64,000 nt of DNA from NCBI GenBank assembly GCA_036504155.1, contig DASXVQ010000105.1, forward strand, positions 69,234-133,233. The letters run 5' to 3'. The notes below the pieces were generated by a model that was given only the letters and a program-made list of their open reading frames with translations, was not told where the DNA came from and made no database searches. Source of the stretch: JACRCT01 sp036504155. Lineage in GTDB: Bacteria; Myxococcota; Myxococcia; Myxococcales; UBA5297. The translations under genes and the position numbers were made by a program. Positions 28,213-40,900 of this stretch are shown here, in pieces. How positions within the stretch are numbered: the first letter of the stretch is position 1; every line of letters starts with the position of its first letter.

Positions 28213-29700
28213 CCCCAACTCCCCGTTCTGGATGACCCAAGTCGTCCCCGCGCACCGCTCCGCCAGCCCCTCGTCATGCGTCACCAGCACCAGCGCCCCC
28301 GGATACTCCGCGAGCGCCTCCTCCAGCCGCTCCACCGACGGCAGGTCGAGGTGGTTGGTCGGCTCGTCGAGGAACAGCACCCACGCCTGCCGTGCCAACC
28401 CCATCGCCAGCGAGAGCTTCCGCGCCTCCCCGGGTGACGGGCTCTCCGACTCCATCAACCTTCCAGGATCGGATCCGAGCGCGGCGACGATCGCCAGCGC
28501 GGCGTTGCGCTCCTCCGCCGGAAGCTCCCGAAGCTGCTCCAGCAGCCCCGCGGCCTCCTCCTCGGAAAGCTCCTGCGGCAGATAGAGCAGCCGCTCCTTC
28601 GGGACGCTCGTCTCCGCCCGCAGCGCCTCCAAGAGAGTCGTCTTCCCCGCCCCGTTCGCCCCCGCGATGCGCACCCGGTCCTCGCGCCGCAGGACGAGCT
28701 GCGTGCTCCCCAGCAGCCGCCGCTCTCCAGCCTTCAGCTCCGGGATGTCGAGCCGCGCGAGGACTGGCATCGGTGCTGGCACCCAGTCCACGCCGATGCT
28801 CCGCCCGCGCTCCTTCACCAGCTGCGCCTCGGAGTCCAGATCGTCGAGCCGCGACACCTCCCGCCGGGCGAGTTGCACCCGCCGGGACGCCCGCCCCTCC
28901 GCCCAGGCGGCCTTGGTGCTGGCCATGATCGAGCGCTGGTCGCTGTCGCTGCGATTCCTCATGCGCGAGCTGGTGGAGCGGCTCTTCTCCGCCGAGTCCC
29001 GCTCGCGCCGCGCATCGGCAAGCTGCTTGCGGGCGCGCTCCCGCTCGCCGGCGATCCTGCGGTGGCCCTCGACGGCGCCCGCGCGCTCGGCTTCCCACTC
29101 CTGCCGGGCCTCCGAGTACCCGCCGCGGTAGAGCCGAACCGCCCCGCGGTGGAAGCGCAGCGTGCGGACGGTGAGCGAGTCCAGCAGCTCGCGGTCGTGC
29201 GAGACGACCAGGCCGACGCCGTCGTGGCTCAGCAGCGCCTCGACCAGCAGCGCGCGAGCCTGGCCGTCCAGGTGGTTGGACGGCTCGTCCAGCATCAGCA
29301 CGTCGGGCCGGGCCGCCAGCGCCGCGCCGATCTGCCAGCGCTTGCGCTGACCCGGCGAAAGGGTGGGCCAGCGGCGGATCTCCTCGGGCCCGAGATCGAG
29401 CCGCCCGTGGAGCGCGCGCGCCTCGCCGTCGACGGACTCGGCGAACCGGACGACGTCCTCGGGGAGCCGCTCGACGAGCTGCGGGCACAAGAGGACGCGC
29501 GCGTTGCGAGGCTCGAGGCGGATGCGTCCCGACTCGGGCTCCAGCTCGCCGCAGAGCAGACGCAGCAGCGTGGTCTTCCCGGCGCCGTTCTCGCCGACGA
29601 GCCCGGTCCAGCCGGGACCGAGGTCGAGGCTCTGGTCGTCGAAGAGGGGAACGGCGTCGAGGAACGAGAACGAGACGGAGTCGAAGTGGACGGACGGCAT
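28165..29700 (-). CDS. ABC-F family ATPase
   Basis: A 511-aa soluble protein with two ABC ATPase domains and no membrane helices, typical of ribosome-associated ABC-F factors involved in translation rescue or antibiotic resistance. Walker A appears twice (GENGAGKTT near residue 37 and GANGAGKTT in the second half), signatures are LSPGQRKR and SPSPGEARK, and Walker B is LMLDEP and LFLDEP. The linker between domains is rich in Arg/Glu, as expected for the ribosome-contacting arm. The last ~16 residues lie inside a DNA repeat and are not typical of the family. The start at 29700 has a GGAGCTG site. The precise subfamily is not resolved. Confidence 0.92.
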   Translation of the reverse strand: MPSVHFDSVSFSFLDAVPLFDDQSLDLGPGWTGLVGENGAGKTTLLRLLCGELEPESGRIRLEPRNARVLLCPQLVERLPEDVVRFAESVDGEARALHGRLDLGPEEIRRWPTLSPGQRKRWQIGAALAARPDVLMLDEPSNHLDGQARALLVEALLSHDGVGLVVSHDRELLDSLTVRTLRFHRGAVRLYRGGYSEARQEWEAERAGAVEGHRRIAGERERARKQLADARRERDSAEKSRSTSSRMRNRSDSDQRSIMASTKAAWAEGRASRRVQLARREVSRLDDLDSEAQLVKERGRSIGVDWVPAPMPVLARLDIPELKAGERRLLGSTQLVLRREDRVRIAGANGAGKTTLLEALRAETSVPKERLLYLPQELSEEEAAGLLEQLRELPAEERNAALAIVAALGSDPGRLMESESPSPGEARKLSLAMGLARQAWVLFLDEPTNHLDLPSVERLEEALAEYPGALVLVTHDEGLAERCAGTTWVIQNGELGTAPPVPPRRGRDERN

Positions 29701-29856
29701 GCGGCAGCTCCAGAGGTCGACGAGGGAGCGCAGCGGAAAGCGGCCGCGCCCAGCCAGGGGGTCGAAGTTTCGGGAGCTACTTGCGCATCGGACTCCTCGG
29801 AGAGACGAACGCAGCCAATCTACGAACCTGAATCGCCGGTTGCAACGGACGAGCGC

Positions 29857-30315
29857 CTACTCGGGGCCCGGCTGGGGCGGGGTGCTCGCCGGCCGGAACT
29901 GCCGGTAGAGCCGCGTCAGGATCCGGTCCAAGGCGTAGAGGGCGAACGCGCCGCCGATCAGGGCCCACAGCGAGAGTCCCGAGATGTAGTCCTTCGGGCT
30001 CGGCGAATAGGCGGGAAGGGGCTTGGGCAGCAGGCCGTTCTCTTGGAACCGATCCCGCTCATCGTCGGGGAGCGGGTAGAAGCTCCCGGGGTCGCTCTTG
30101 ACGCCCATCACGTACCCGTCGTCGTGGAAGTACACGCCCAGGCCGGCATAGAAGCTGGTGGTCTTGTAGGCCAGGCAGAGCGGCTCGCCCTCCTTGCCGA
30201 CCACCTGCGTGTCCGCGATGCACGTCACGTTGACGTTCTCGCCGAAGTAGACCTGGACCGGGATGTGCGCCCCGCCGAGCACGACGGCGGCGAGCAGGGC
30301 AGGAAGGATGGTCAT
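29857..30315 (-). CDS. Small exported membrane protein, unknown function
   Basis: A 152-aa protein with an N-terminal signal sequence (LPALLAAVVLGGAHIPVQVY). An extracytoplasmic domain with a Cys pair follows (NVTCIAD and GEPLCLAY), with the aromatic stretch FYAGLGVYFHDDGYVMGV. A C-terminal membrane helix (SLWALIGGAFALYALDRIL) and a short basic-to-Pro-rich tail end the protein. No family recognised. It lies between the ABC-F gene and the FGE-domain lipoprotein, all on the minus strand, with gaps of about 60-150 bp. Confidence 0.75.
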   Translation of the reverse strand: MTILPALLAAVVLGGAHIPVQVYFGENVNVTCIADTQVVGKEGEPLCLAYKTTSFYAGLGVYFHDDGYVMGVKSDPGSFYPLPDDERDRFQENGLLPKPLPAYSPSPKDYISGLSLWALIGGAFALYALDRILTRLYRQFRPASTPPQPGPE

Positions 30316-30378
30316 CGGACCCTCGGAGTTTCGGTGGAGCGGCGAACGCTACCACCGCGATCGGTGCGCTCCCACGGC

Positions 30379-31668
30379 CTACCGGTCCCGGCAGCAGCGG
30401 AAGCCGATCTCGTAGAAGTGGAAGCCGTCGCCGTGGACGGTGATGTTGTCCTGGCACGTCCGGGTGTCGGCCCAGTACCGGCCTTTGAGGTTGCCGTGGA
30501 AGCTCGGGTCGGTGGAGTTGCGGCGGCGGGCCCATTCCTCCACGTTGCCGACGAGATCCGGGATGCCGACGTCGCTGGCGCAGCCGGGGTGCGTGCCGCT
30601 GCCCTCGCCCTGGTAGAGCGCCTCGACGTGGTCCGCGGCGGCGATCGCCGCGGCGGTCCCGACGGCGCGGGCGGCGGCGAGCAGGGCGTCGAGCGAGGCG
30701 ACCTGCGTGCCGTTGACCGAGGTGGGCCAACCGTTGAGCTTGGTCTGGTCGTACTGGAGCCAGACGTGGTCGTCGTTGCAGGTCCCCGGCACGCGCGTGT
30801 CGCCGTAGGGGTACTTCGTGCCCGCCGAGCCCTGGCAGGCGGACGTCCACTCGTCGTCGAAGCACAGGCGCTTGCCGCGAGCCTGGCACCAGGCCTCGCC
30901 CTCGTTGAACGAGTACATGACCAGCGGCAGCCCGCCCGCGACGTTGGGCGCCTCGTACAGGTCCATGCAGGTGGCGGCGCCGACCGGCGCCATCTCCGCC
31001 GGGCAGCTTCCGGACGGAGCCGGGGTGAAGGCGACGTCGAGCGTGAACGGGCCGGCGAGCGGCTGGGTCCCGTTGAACCACGAGTCCACGGCGATCCAGT
31101 AGGTCCCGGCCTCGACGGCCTGGGTGAGGGTGATGTTGGCGCGCGCCAGGCACGAGTTGGCGTCCGGTGCGGAGAGCAGGTGGACGTCCACGTCGACGGT
31201 GTCGCCGGATTTGTCGTCGACGGTGAGGGTCAGGGTGCCGCGCTCGGCGAGGGTGAGGACGTAGACGACCTCCGGGCCGGATTCGTCGGTGGCGGGCGAG
31301 CAGGGAGAGTAGTGGTCGGCGACGTCGACCGTGCTGGCCGAGGTGTCGCCTGAGACGGACGCGGGAAGCGAGGGGATGCAGAACGGGCGCTCCCAGCTGC
31401 CGTTGCCCGAGGCGCAGGGATCGACGCCCGCGTCGGAGCTCATGGCCGCGGCGTCCGGCGGCAGCGAAGCGGCGTCGAGACCGGCGGAAGCCGAGGCGTC
31501 GGGAGGCAGGGCGACGGAGGCGTCCTCCGGGACGGTGCCAGAGTCGGCTGGCGAGGCAGCGTCGACCGCCGGAGAGGATCCGTCGGCTTCACCGGCAGTA
31601 GGCGGCTGCCCGCACGAGGCGAGCGTCGTCAGGGCGAGGCTTGCCAGGACCAGGAGAGCAATGCGCAT
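30379..31668 (-). CDS. FGE-sulfatase (SUMF1)-domain lipoprotein
   Basis: A 429-aa lipoprotein. Signal and lipobox (TLASC) are followed by an Ala/Asp/Ser-rich linker of about 70 residues. A beta-rich domain with the look of a pre-peptidase C-terminal type module is next (YVLTLAERGTLTLTVDD, GTYWIAVDSWF), then a C-terminal formylglycine-generating-enzyme fold from about residue 210. Family marks are MDLYEAPNV, EAWCQARGKRLCFDDEW, VGNVEEWARR and the closing GFRCCRDR. The copper-binding cysteine pair of true FGE is not evident, so it is more likely a binding or structural variant than an active enzyme. The ATG at 31668 was chosen because it gives the signal peptide. Confidence 0.85.
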   Translation of the reverse strand: MRIALLVLASLALTTLASCGQPPTAGEADGSSPAVDAASPADSGTVPEDASVALPPDASASAGLDAASLPPDAAAMSSDAGVDPCASGNGSWERPFCIPSLPASVSGDTSASTVDVADHYSPCSPATDESGPEVVYVLTLAERGTLTLTVDDKSGDTVDVDVHLLSAPDANSCLARANITLTQAVEAGTYWIAVDSWFNGTQPLAGPFTLDVAFTPAPSGSCPAEMAPVGAATCMDLYEAPNVAGGLPLVMYSFNEGEAWCQARGKRLCFDDEWTSACQGSAGTKYPYGDTRVPGTCNDDHVWLQYDQTKLNGWPTSVNGTQVASLDALLAAARAVGTAAAIAAADHVEALYQGEGSGTHPGCASDVGIPDLVGNVEEWARRRNSTDPSFHGNLKGRYWADTRTCQDNITVHGDGFHFYEIGFRCCRDR

Positions 31669-31906
31669 GGCGAGCGCATCTTGCGTGGCACGGCGAGGGA
31701 GGATCAAGGACTGGGCGGGCGCCACCCACGCCACCTCTGGCCACGCCGCAGACCTGCCGCGAGCCGGCCAGCGCCGGCCCGGGGCCCGGCTCAGCGCTTT
31801 CGGGGCCGCGGGATCGCCGCTGGCGGATCTAATGATGCGGGGCCAAGGGCCAAAACGGTGGATCTGCCAGCAAGTACCAATGGTTATCGCAAGATTGTCC
31901 CAATAA

Positions 31907-31963
31907 TCAAAAGTGGGCTCCGCCGGCCCGCTCCGGTGTTCCCGAGGCGGGCCGGCTGCCCAC
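31907..31963 (-). terminator. Strong terminator after the giant lipoprotein gene
   Basis: Two stacked stems lie just past the stop codon on the minus strand: gtgggc (31913-31918) with gcccac (31958-31963), and ccggcccgc (31923-31931) with gcgggccgg (31947-31955). On the minus strand the hairpin is followed by TTTTGATTATT, a good T-rich tail. Confidence 0.85.
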
Positions 31964-31966
31964 TGC

Positions 31967-34900
31967 TCAGTTGCACTCCGTCAGTCCGGACGGTTCCGCG
32001 AGCGACGTGGCCGCACCCTGGATGGTGCGCAGCGGCGGGACGTCGCCCGAGCCCAGGCGGTTGAACACGCGGATCGAGTGGTCGCCTCCGTTGGCGACGT
32101 AGAGCTGCCCGGCGATCAGGTCGAGCACCAGGTTGCGCGGGGAGCTCAGCCCGGTGGAGACCGCCCCCTGGATCGCCGGGCGCTTGGGGGCGGTTGCACC
32201 CTCGGCGTCGACGGCGAAGACGCGCAGCGAGTTGTTCCCCGTGCACGAGACCCACAGCTCCTGGTTGGCGTCGTCGATGAGGACTCCGCTCGGCGTGCTG
32301 AGCCCGGTGGTCGCCAGCGCCGCGCCTCCTCCGAGCAGGTGCTTGGGCGTGGCGTTGCCGCTGGCGGAGACGTCGAAGATGGCGGTCGCCGCGTTCGAGG
32401 CGAGCGCGACGGCCACCTCCCCGCGCGCGGCGCTCACCGCGATGCCCCGGGGGCCGAAGTCCAGGTTGGTCGCGGCGCCGCTGATGGTGCGCAGGGGCGC
32501 CACGTTGCCGCTGGCGGCGAGCGCGAAGACCTTGATGCTGGCGCCGTCGCTGACGAACAGCTCGGAGGTCGCCGGGTTGAGGGCCAGGCCCTGGATGCTG
32601 GTCAGGCCGGTGTTGGCGCCGGAGATCACGCGGGTGGGCACCGCGTCGCCGGTCGAGCCGCGCGGGAACACGCCGATGGTGCTGCCGCCGGTGTTGGCGA
32701 CGAAGAGCTCGTCGCGCTCGAAGCTGAGCGCCATCGCGCGCGGCGCGCTCAGGTTGCCGCCGTAGGCCACCGACCGCAGCGGAGCGGTGTTGCCGCTCGC
32801 CGTCCGCGCGTGCACCAGCAGCGCGTTCGAGCCGCTCGCCGCCGTCACCAGCTCCAGCCGGCCGGAGTCGTAGGCGAGGCCTCCCAGGGTCGACAGGCCG
32901 GTGGCGGCGCCGGAGAGCGTCCGCAGCGGCGCGACGTTGCCGTTGGAGGTGCGGCCGTGGGTCACCAGCGAGCCGAGCGTCTCGTTGACGAAGTAGACCT
33001 CGCCGTTGGCGGTGTTCACGCCCACCCCGGTGATGGCCGGGACGTCGAGGCCGGTGGAGGCGCCCCAGATGGTCCGCTGCACCACCCCGGTCGTGCGGTT
33101 GAAGGCGCGCAGGAAGCCCTGGCTGCTCTGCCCGGTGCAGGGGTCGCCGGTGGCGCAGTCGCAGCCGAACGAGTAGCTCTCGTAGCCCGACACCCAGGCC
33201 TCGTTGTTGACCGGGTCCACCGCCACGCCCATGAAGTTCTCGTACATCCACCAGGTGCAGCCGTCGGTGGAGTTGGGCATGGTGAACGAGCGCAGCGGCA
33301 GCGTGGCGCCGCCAGCGGTCCGGGAGTGGAAGGTGAGCTTGCCGCCGCCGGTGGTGTTGGCGACCGCCAGCTCGTTATTGGTGGTGTCCACCCAGACGCC
33401 GCGGGGCGAGGAGAGCCCGCCGGTGAGGACGCGGATGGGCCCCGTGTTCCCGCTGGCGTTCCGCGCGAACACCAGGACCTTGTTGCCCGACGGGCTGGTC
33501 ACGAACAGCTCGTTGTTGATCGGGTCGACGGCGAGGCCGGTGGGCTCGCTCAGGTTGGTCAGCGAGCCGGCGAGGACCCGCGTCGGGGCCACGTTGCCGC
33601 TGGCGGTGCCGCGCGGGTACACGCTGATCGTGTTGGTGGCGGCGTTGGCCACGTAGACCTCGTTGTTGGTCGCGTCGACGGCGACCCCGCGCGGAGTCGA
33701 GAGCCCGGTCTGGCTGCCGAAGCTGCGCTGCGGCGACACGTTGCCGCTGGAGGAGGCCAGGAAGTCGGCCACGCTGTTGCCCGAGGCGTTGGAGGTGCAC
33801 ACCTCCAGCGGGACGGTCGTCGCGCTCGCCACCGCGGAGTCGGTGCTCTCGCCGGAGACGTTCACCGCCCGCACCACGTAGTAGTAGGTGGTCGCGTCCG
33901 GCAGCCCGCTGTCGAGGTACGAATTCGCCGTCGGCGTGCCCACCTGGCCGAACGGTCCGCCCGGCAGGGTCGAGCGCAGCACGCGGTAGCCCGTCGTGCC
34001 GGCGGTGACGCTCCAGGACAGGCCGATGCGGTGCGCCCCGGCCTTGGCGGTCAGCCCGGTCGGCGCGGCGGGGACGGTGGAGGCGCTCACCTGCGCCGAG
34101 TTGGCGCTCGCGCCGGCGGGGCTGGTGGCGCGGACCACGTAGTAGTAGGTCACCCCGGGGGTCACGCTGGAGTCGTCCCAGCTGGTGCCGACCGGCGTGC
34201 CGATGGACGCGTAGGGGCCTCCGGAGGCGGCGGAGCGCAGCACGTCGTAGCCGGTGGCGCCGCTGGAGGCCCCCCAGGTCAGCGAGATCTTGCCCGCGCC
34301 GCCCGCCGCCATCACGCCCACCGGCGCCGGCGGCGGCTGGTAGTCGATCGAGGCCGGGGCGATGGCCGAGAGGTTGCCCGCGCGGTCGCGGAACTGGACG
34401 TTGAGGGTCTTGAGGCCGCCGCCGGAGAGCAGGTTGTCGGAGCGCGAGGGCTGGTAGGGGACCCAGCCGGTGTCGTTGACCCCGCCCCACAGGTGCATCT
34501 CGTCCGCCCCGACCGCGGAGAGCGACAGGCTGACCAGCGCGAAGACGGTGGAGGCGGCGCCGCCGTTGATGGAGAGGAACGGGGCGTAGGGGGCGCTGGT
34601 GTCGAGCGTCGTCAGGTCGCTGAGGATGGCGGTCTCGTTGCCCGCCGCGTCGCGGAACTGCACGTAGGCGACCTTGAGGCCGTCCGCGCCGGTGAAGGTC
34701 AGCGAGCCGCTGGCGGAGTAGGCGCCGTAGCTGGCGCCGGTGAAGTCGCTGCGCTCGGACAGGCGCATCTCGGTCGCCCCCAGGACGGTGAAGGCCATCG
34801 TCACCGCGGGGGCGGTGGCGTAGGGCTTCTGGTTGAGCGCCACCGAGACGACCTGCGGGGCGGCCGTGTCCAGGGTGATGCTGCCGGCGACCGGCCCGGC

Positions 34901-37900
34901 CACGTTCCCGGCCGCGTCGCGGACCTTGACGTTGAGGATCTTGGCGCCGTCCGGCGAGGAGAGGACCCACGGGAACCAGACCGAGTAGGCCTGCCAGGTC
35001 GTCGGCTCGGCCTGGGTCGACTCCCAGACGCGCATCGAGGCGATGTCGGCGTCGGGGAAGCCGGTGAGCGCCACCGACACCACCGAGCCGCGGGTGAGCG
35101 TGGTGCTCGGGCCCGACTTGTCCTGCCCGTTGAGCCGGGTGGAGGCGGAGGCGACGCCGGGCGGGGTGACGTCGACCAGGAAGCCCTGCGGCGGGGCGTC
35201 GGCGCCGCGGTTGCCGGCCGCGGTGCGCGCGGCGACGGTCCAGACGTGGGTGGTCTCGGCCAGCGTCGCGGCCGGGGTGAAGTTGGTCGCGGTCACGGCG
35301 GTGGCGACGCCGTCCAGCGTGACGAGGTAGTCCGCCGCGCCGGAGACCGCCGACCAGGTCAGGGTGGGCCGCGGGTTGTTGGTCGGCGAGGGGACCGCGG
35401 TCAGCACCGGGCTCGCCGGGACCGAGGAGTCGATGGTGAGCTTGCGGATGGGCGCGGAGGCCACGGTCGAGAGCGTGCCCGCCAGGTTCTTGGAGAGCAC
35501 GCGCCAGTACCAGTCGCCGTCGGCGGAGAAGACGATCGTCCGCGAGGTGAGCGTCGTCTCCGCCCGCTCGTAGGTCGCCAGCGCCGCCGACTGCGAGACG
35601 TCGACGAGGTAGCTGGCGACGCCCGCCACCGCGCTCCAGGTCAGGGTCACGGTGCGGGTCGCCGAGAGGGCGTTCGCCGCCGGCGCGACCAGCGCGGGGT
35701 TGGCGGGCGGGGCGGTGTCGCGGTCGAGCGAGCCGGTGGCCGACCACGCCGAGGCGTTGCCGACCGAGTCCGCGGCGCGCACCCGCCAGTACCAGGTGCC
35801 GTCGGAGCCGAGCGGCAGCGGGTAGGAGGTGCTGCTGGTGGTCGCGCTCCCCAGGCTGGTGCCGTTGAAGGTCGCGACCTTGTCCCACTGGACCGAGTAG
35901 CTGGCCGCCTCGGCGACGCCGGACCAGGAGACCGAGGGCGTGGCCACGTTGGTCGGGTTGGGCGCGTAGGGGATGATCGACGGCACCGCCGGCGGCGTGG
36001 AGTCGACCAGGAAGCTCTGCGCCGGCGCGTCGGCGCTGCGGTTGCCGGCGGCGTCCAGCGCGGCCGCGGTCCAGGTGTGGCTGCCGTCGGCGAGGGCGCT
36101 GCCCGGCGTGAAGGAGATCGCGACGACGCTCGAGGAGACGCCGTCGAGCGTCACCGAGTAGCCCGCCGCGCCGGCGACGGCGCTCCAGGCCAGGACGGGC
36201 GCCGGGTTGTTGGTGGGGGAGAGGACCGTGGTGAGCACCGGGGTGGCCGGCGGCACGGTGTCGATCTGCACGCGGCGGATGGGGGCGCCCGCCACCGGCG
36301 AGACGTTGCCCGCGGCGTCGCGGGCGAGGACGCGCCAGTACCAGTCGCCCTCGGCGGAGACCGTCACGCCGCGGGTGGTGAAGCTCGTCTCCTGGCGGTC
36401 GTAGGTGGCCAGGGTGGGGGACTGCGAGCTGTCGACGAGGTAGGCCGCGGCGTCGGAGACCGCGGCCCAGGTGAAGACGATGGTCCGGGACGCGACCAGC
36501 GCCGCGTTGGCGGGCGTGCCGAGGGCCGGGTTGGCCGGCGCCGCGGTGTCGCGGGTGAAGGAGCCGGTCGTCGACCAGGCCGAGGCGTTGCCCACCGAGT
36601 CCTTGGCCTGCACGCGCCAGTACCAGAGCCCGTCGGTGAGGAGCGGCAGCGTGTTGGAGGTGGAGGTGGTCGTCGCGCCGCCGAAGTCGGGCCCGGCGAA
36701 GGTCGCCACCTTGTCCCACTGCACGCTGTAGTTGGCCGCGTCTGCGACGCCGGACCAGCTCACCGTCGGCGAGGCCACGCCGCTCGGGTTGGGGGCGTAG
36801 GCGACGAGGGTCGGCGCCGCCGGCGGGAGGGTCTTGATGACGAAGCTCTGCGGAGGGGCGTCGTCGCTGCGGTTGCCGGCGGCGTCGAGGGCGGCCACCG
36901 TCCAGACGTGGGTGCCGTCGGCGAGGTTGGCGGCGGGCGTGAAGCTGGTCGCCGCCTGCGAGGTCGTCGCGCCGTCCAGGGTCAGCTGGTAGCTGGTCGC
37001 GCCCGAGACCGCGCTCCAGGAGAGCGTCGGCTTGGCGAGGTTGCTCGGGGTGGGGACGGCGGTGAGCGTGGGGACGGGCGGGTGGACGGTGTCGATGCGC
37101 ACGCGGCGGACCGGCGCGCTGCCCGAATCGGAGACGTTGTCCGCGGCGTCCTTGGCGAGCACGCGCCAGTACCAGGTGCCGTCGGAGAGCGTCAGGCTGC
37201 GCGAGGTGAAGGTCGCGGTCGTGCGCTCGAAGGAGGCGAAGGTCGGGCTGGAGGAGAGATCGAGCAGGTAGCTGACGGCGCCGGCGGGAGCGGACCAGGA
37301 GAAGGCGACGGCGGCCTCGGCCAGCAGCACGTCGTCGGCGGGCGCGAGCAGCGCGGGGTTGGCCGGAGGCTGGGTCATCACCTGGAAGGAAGAGGCGACG
37401 GCGAAGGCCGAGGCGTTGCCGGCGGCGTCGACCGCCTGGACGCGCCAGTGCCAGGTCCCGTCGGCCAGGATGTCGGGGGTGAGCGCCACGCCGGGCGTCG
37501 TCGCGCTGCGCAGGGGCGTCCCGCCGGGGCCGGAGTTGAAGAGCGCCGCGGTGTCCAGATCGATCCGGTAGGCGGCCGCGTCGGTGACGCTGGTCCAGGA
37601 GAGGGTGGGGCGGCTCAGCTTGGTCGGCGAGGGCACCGCGTACGGCGCCGGCACGGAAGGGGCGATGGTGTCCACGGTGAAGACGTCGGCCGGCGAGAAG
37701 GCGCTCTCCAGCCCGGCGGCGTTCCTGGCCTTCACGCGCCAGTACCAGGTGCCCTCGTGCAGCGCGGAGGCGGGGACGTAGGAGGAGGCGGCGAGGCTGG
37801 GGATCTCCAGGAGGTTGGCGCCGGTGAACGTGGCGACGTCGCACAGCTGCAGCCGGTAGGTGTCCGCTCCGGAGACGGGCGCGAAGACGAGGGTCGGCTT

Positions 37901-40900
37901 GGACGAGCGGGTGTAGGCGCCGACCGGGTAGAGCAGCGGGATCTCCGGCACGGTGGTGACGAGCTGGACGCTGGCCTCGAAGCGCGCCGAGAGGTTGCCG
38001 GCGGCGTCGCGCACCTTGGCGTAGACGGTCTTGGGGCCGTCGCCGGGCGAGAGCACCCAGCTGAGCACGGTCTTCGGTCCGGCCAGCGGCTGGACCACCC
38101 CTGTGACGAAGGAGGAGTCGTTGGAGAGGGTGATCTCCACCGCCTGGTCCTCCGGCTTGCCGGTCAGGGTCGAGTCCAGGCCGAGGCGGACCACCGGCGA
38201 GGTCGCATAGGCGGCGCCCTGCGTGAAGTCGTCGGGGAGCAGCGGGTTGATGGCGAAGGCCACCGAGGGCGGCGGGGTGGTGTCCACGAAGACCGTGTCG
38301 CAGGCGCCGGGCAGCGCGGCGCTGCGCGGGTCGGGACAGGAGACCGCCGAGAGGTCCGCGACCGAGGAGTTGCCGGCGCGGTCGGTCACCTTCAGGTAGA
38401 GGCTGCGCGAGCCGTCGGCACCGCCCGGCAGGTTCACGCCGTCGACCATGGATTCGCCTTCGCCGACGACCAGCGGGACCGGCGCGGCGTCGGTCGGGGA
38501 GCGGTAGAGCCAGGCCCCGGCGAGGCCCGAGACGGCGTCGCCGGCGGCGACTCCGGAACGGTCCTCGGAGGTGCTCACCAGCACGCGCACCGTCGTCGAG
38601 CGGGAGTAGGCCGCGCCGCCGTTGGCGATCGCCCCGGCGAGGATGGTGGCGGAATCGGGCTCGATGACCACCACGCCCTTGGGGGCGCGCCGGTCGAGGA
38701 CCACGGGCAGCTCGAACCAGTCGGACTCGGCGCCGTCGCTGTCGCGCACGCGGACGTAGGCGGTCTTGGCGCCGTCGCAGACGGCCAGGGGATCGCCGGC
38801 GCGCGGGCAGGGCGAGGTCCGCCAGGACAGCGGCATCGCGTCCCACGGCGTCCCGACGCCGCCGGAGTACGTCAGGCCCACCCATGCGCAGTCGGCGAGC
38901 GTGAAGGTGGACGGGTCGCCGCCCAGGTGCGGCTGGATGGAAGGGGACTCGCAGAAGCGGCCCTCGACGGCGTTGGGATAGGTCCCGCGCACGCGGATCT
39001 GGGCGAGCGAGGTCGCGTCCCCCAGGGTCTGCCCGACCCCGTCCTCGAGCCACACGTCGCCGGCCTGGACCGTCAGGCCCAGCGTCGCCACCGTCGTGGT
39101 CCGCTCCGCCTCGACGACCACCGGGCTCTCGCTCTGGCGCCGGTAGCCGCCCTTGGTGGCGACCACGCTGTAGGTGCCGACCGGGACGCTGGCGAAGCGG
39201 TAGGAGCCGTTGGGCGCGGTGAAGGTGGCCTGCTGCTCCACGCCCGCCTGCTGGACCGCGACGCGGATGCCCTCGTGGTTGGTGGCGTTGGCGAGCTTGG
39301 CGCTGCCCTCGACGGAGCCCGTCGCCGGCGAGAGCGTCACCGTCCCCAGGTCGAGATCGTCGGCGGGGCCGAGCACGGCCTCGGCGAGCGTCACCGTCTG
39401 GAAGCCCAGGGACGTGAGCGTCAGCCGCCAGGTGCCGGCGGTGAGCCCGGCCAGGCTGAAGGCGCCCGCGTCGTCGGTGGTGGTGGCAGCCGTCTGCTTG
39501 CTGCCGGCCACCGAGAGCCCGGTGGCGGCGATGGCGATGCCCGAGTGCACCGAGCGCCCCTGCAGCTTGGCGAGGCCGTGCAGCGAGCCGGGGACGGGGT
39601 GCAGGACGAGGTCGGCGGCGGTGGCCACCGCCGCCTCGGTCACCTTCACCGGCGCGGAGGCGACTGCCTGCTGGAACGCGGTGCCCTTCTGCGCGGAGGG
39701 CGAGTAGCTGCCCACCTTGAGGCCGTTGAAGAGGTAGGCGCCGGAGGGATCGGTGTAGGTCACCAGGCCGGGCGCGGCCTCGACCCGGATGCCGTCGTGG
39801 TTGGTCTCGCCCTCGAGCGTGGCGCGGCCGGCGAGGTCGCCTCGCGCGGCGGCCAGCGTCAGCTCCGGGGGCAGCGCCTCGCCGCCTTCGGCGAGGACCA
39901 GGCCGGCGAGGGTGCGCGCGGCGTAGCCGGGGTGCGAGAAGTCGAGGCGGTAGGTGCCCGCGGTCAGCCCGGAGACCACGAAGCCGCCGTCGCTTCCCGC
40001 GACCGCGGTGAGTCCGGTGTCGAGGTAGCTGCCGGAGGCCGCCTCGAGCCGCCAGACCGAGACCACCGTCCCCGCGGGATCGGCCGCGTCCTCGAGCCGC
40101 ACCGAGCCGCGGATGCGGGCGGAGCGATCGAGGGTGAGCGTCTGCGCGAACTCCTGCGTGAAGTTGCCGCAGGCGTCCTTGAAGCGGGCGTGGACCGTGC
40201 GCACGCCGTCGCTGCCCTCGGCCAGCCGCCACTCGAGCCGGCCGCCGGGAGGCAGCGGCTGGAACGCGGTCCCGTCCAGGCCGGCGGAGTTGCCGACCTC
40301 CACCTCGGTGGCCCCGGTCGCCTGGAAGGAGAGGGTGCACGTGAGCGAGCGGACGAGCGTGGCGCCGTCGTTCACCGAGATCGCCGGCGTGCCCACCTGC
40401 GGGCCCGCGGTGTTCACCTTCACGCTCGCCTCTGCGGCAGTAGTGCTGGTGTTGCCGGCGGCGTCGCGCAGCGCCACCAGGATCTTCCGGGCTCCGTCGG
40501 ATCCCAGGTCGACCGGGTACTGCGTGTCGAAGTCCACCCAGGGCTCGTCGTCGAGCGCGCCGTCGACGGAGACCTGCATCTGGTACAGCCCGGCGCACAG
40601 CCCGGCCGAGCACGGGTCTTCGCCGTCGATCCTCAGCGAGACGAGCGGGACGTTGGTGCACGCGGCCCCGGAGGCGAGGCTGGGCGCGCGCACCGTCGGC
40701 GGCGTGGTGTCCACGAGGACCGAGGCCTCGTAGGTCGGCGAGAAGGAGCACAGCGCGGAGCGGAACTGCACGAACAGCTTGCGCAGGCCCTCGCCCGGCG
40801 GGAGCGACCACGCCCGGCTCTCCTGCGCCTGCACGAAGTCGGTGTCGCCGCGCGCCGCGTCGGAGAAGGTCGGGTCCTCGGAGAAGCGCATGCCGTTATA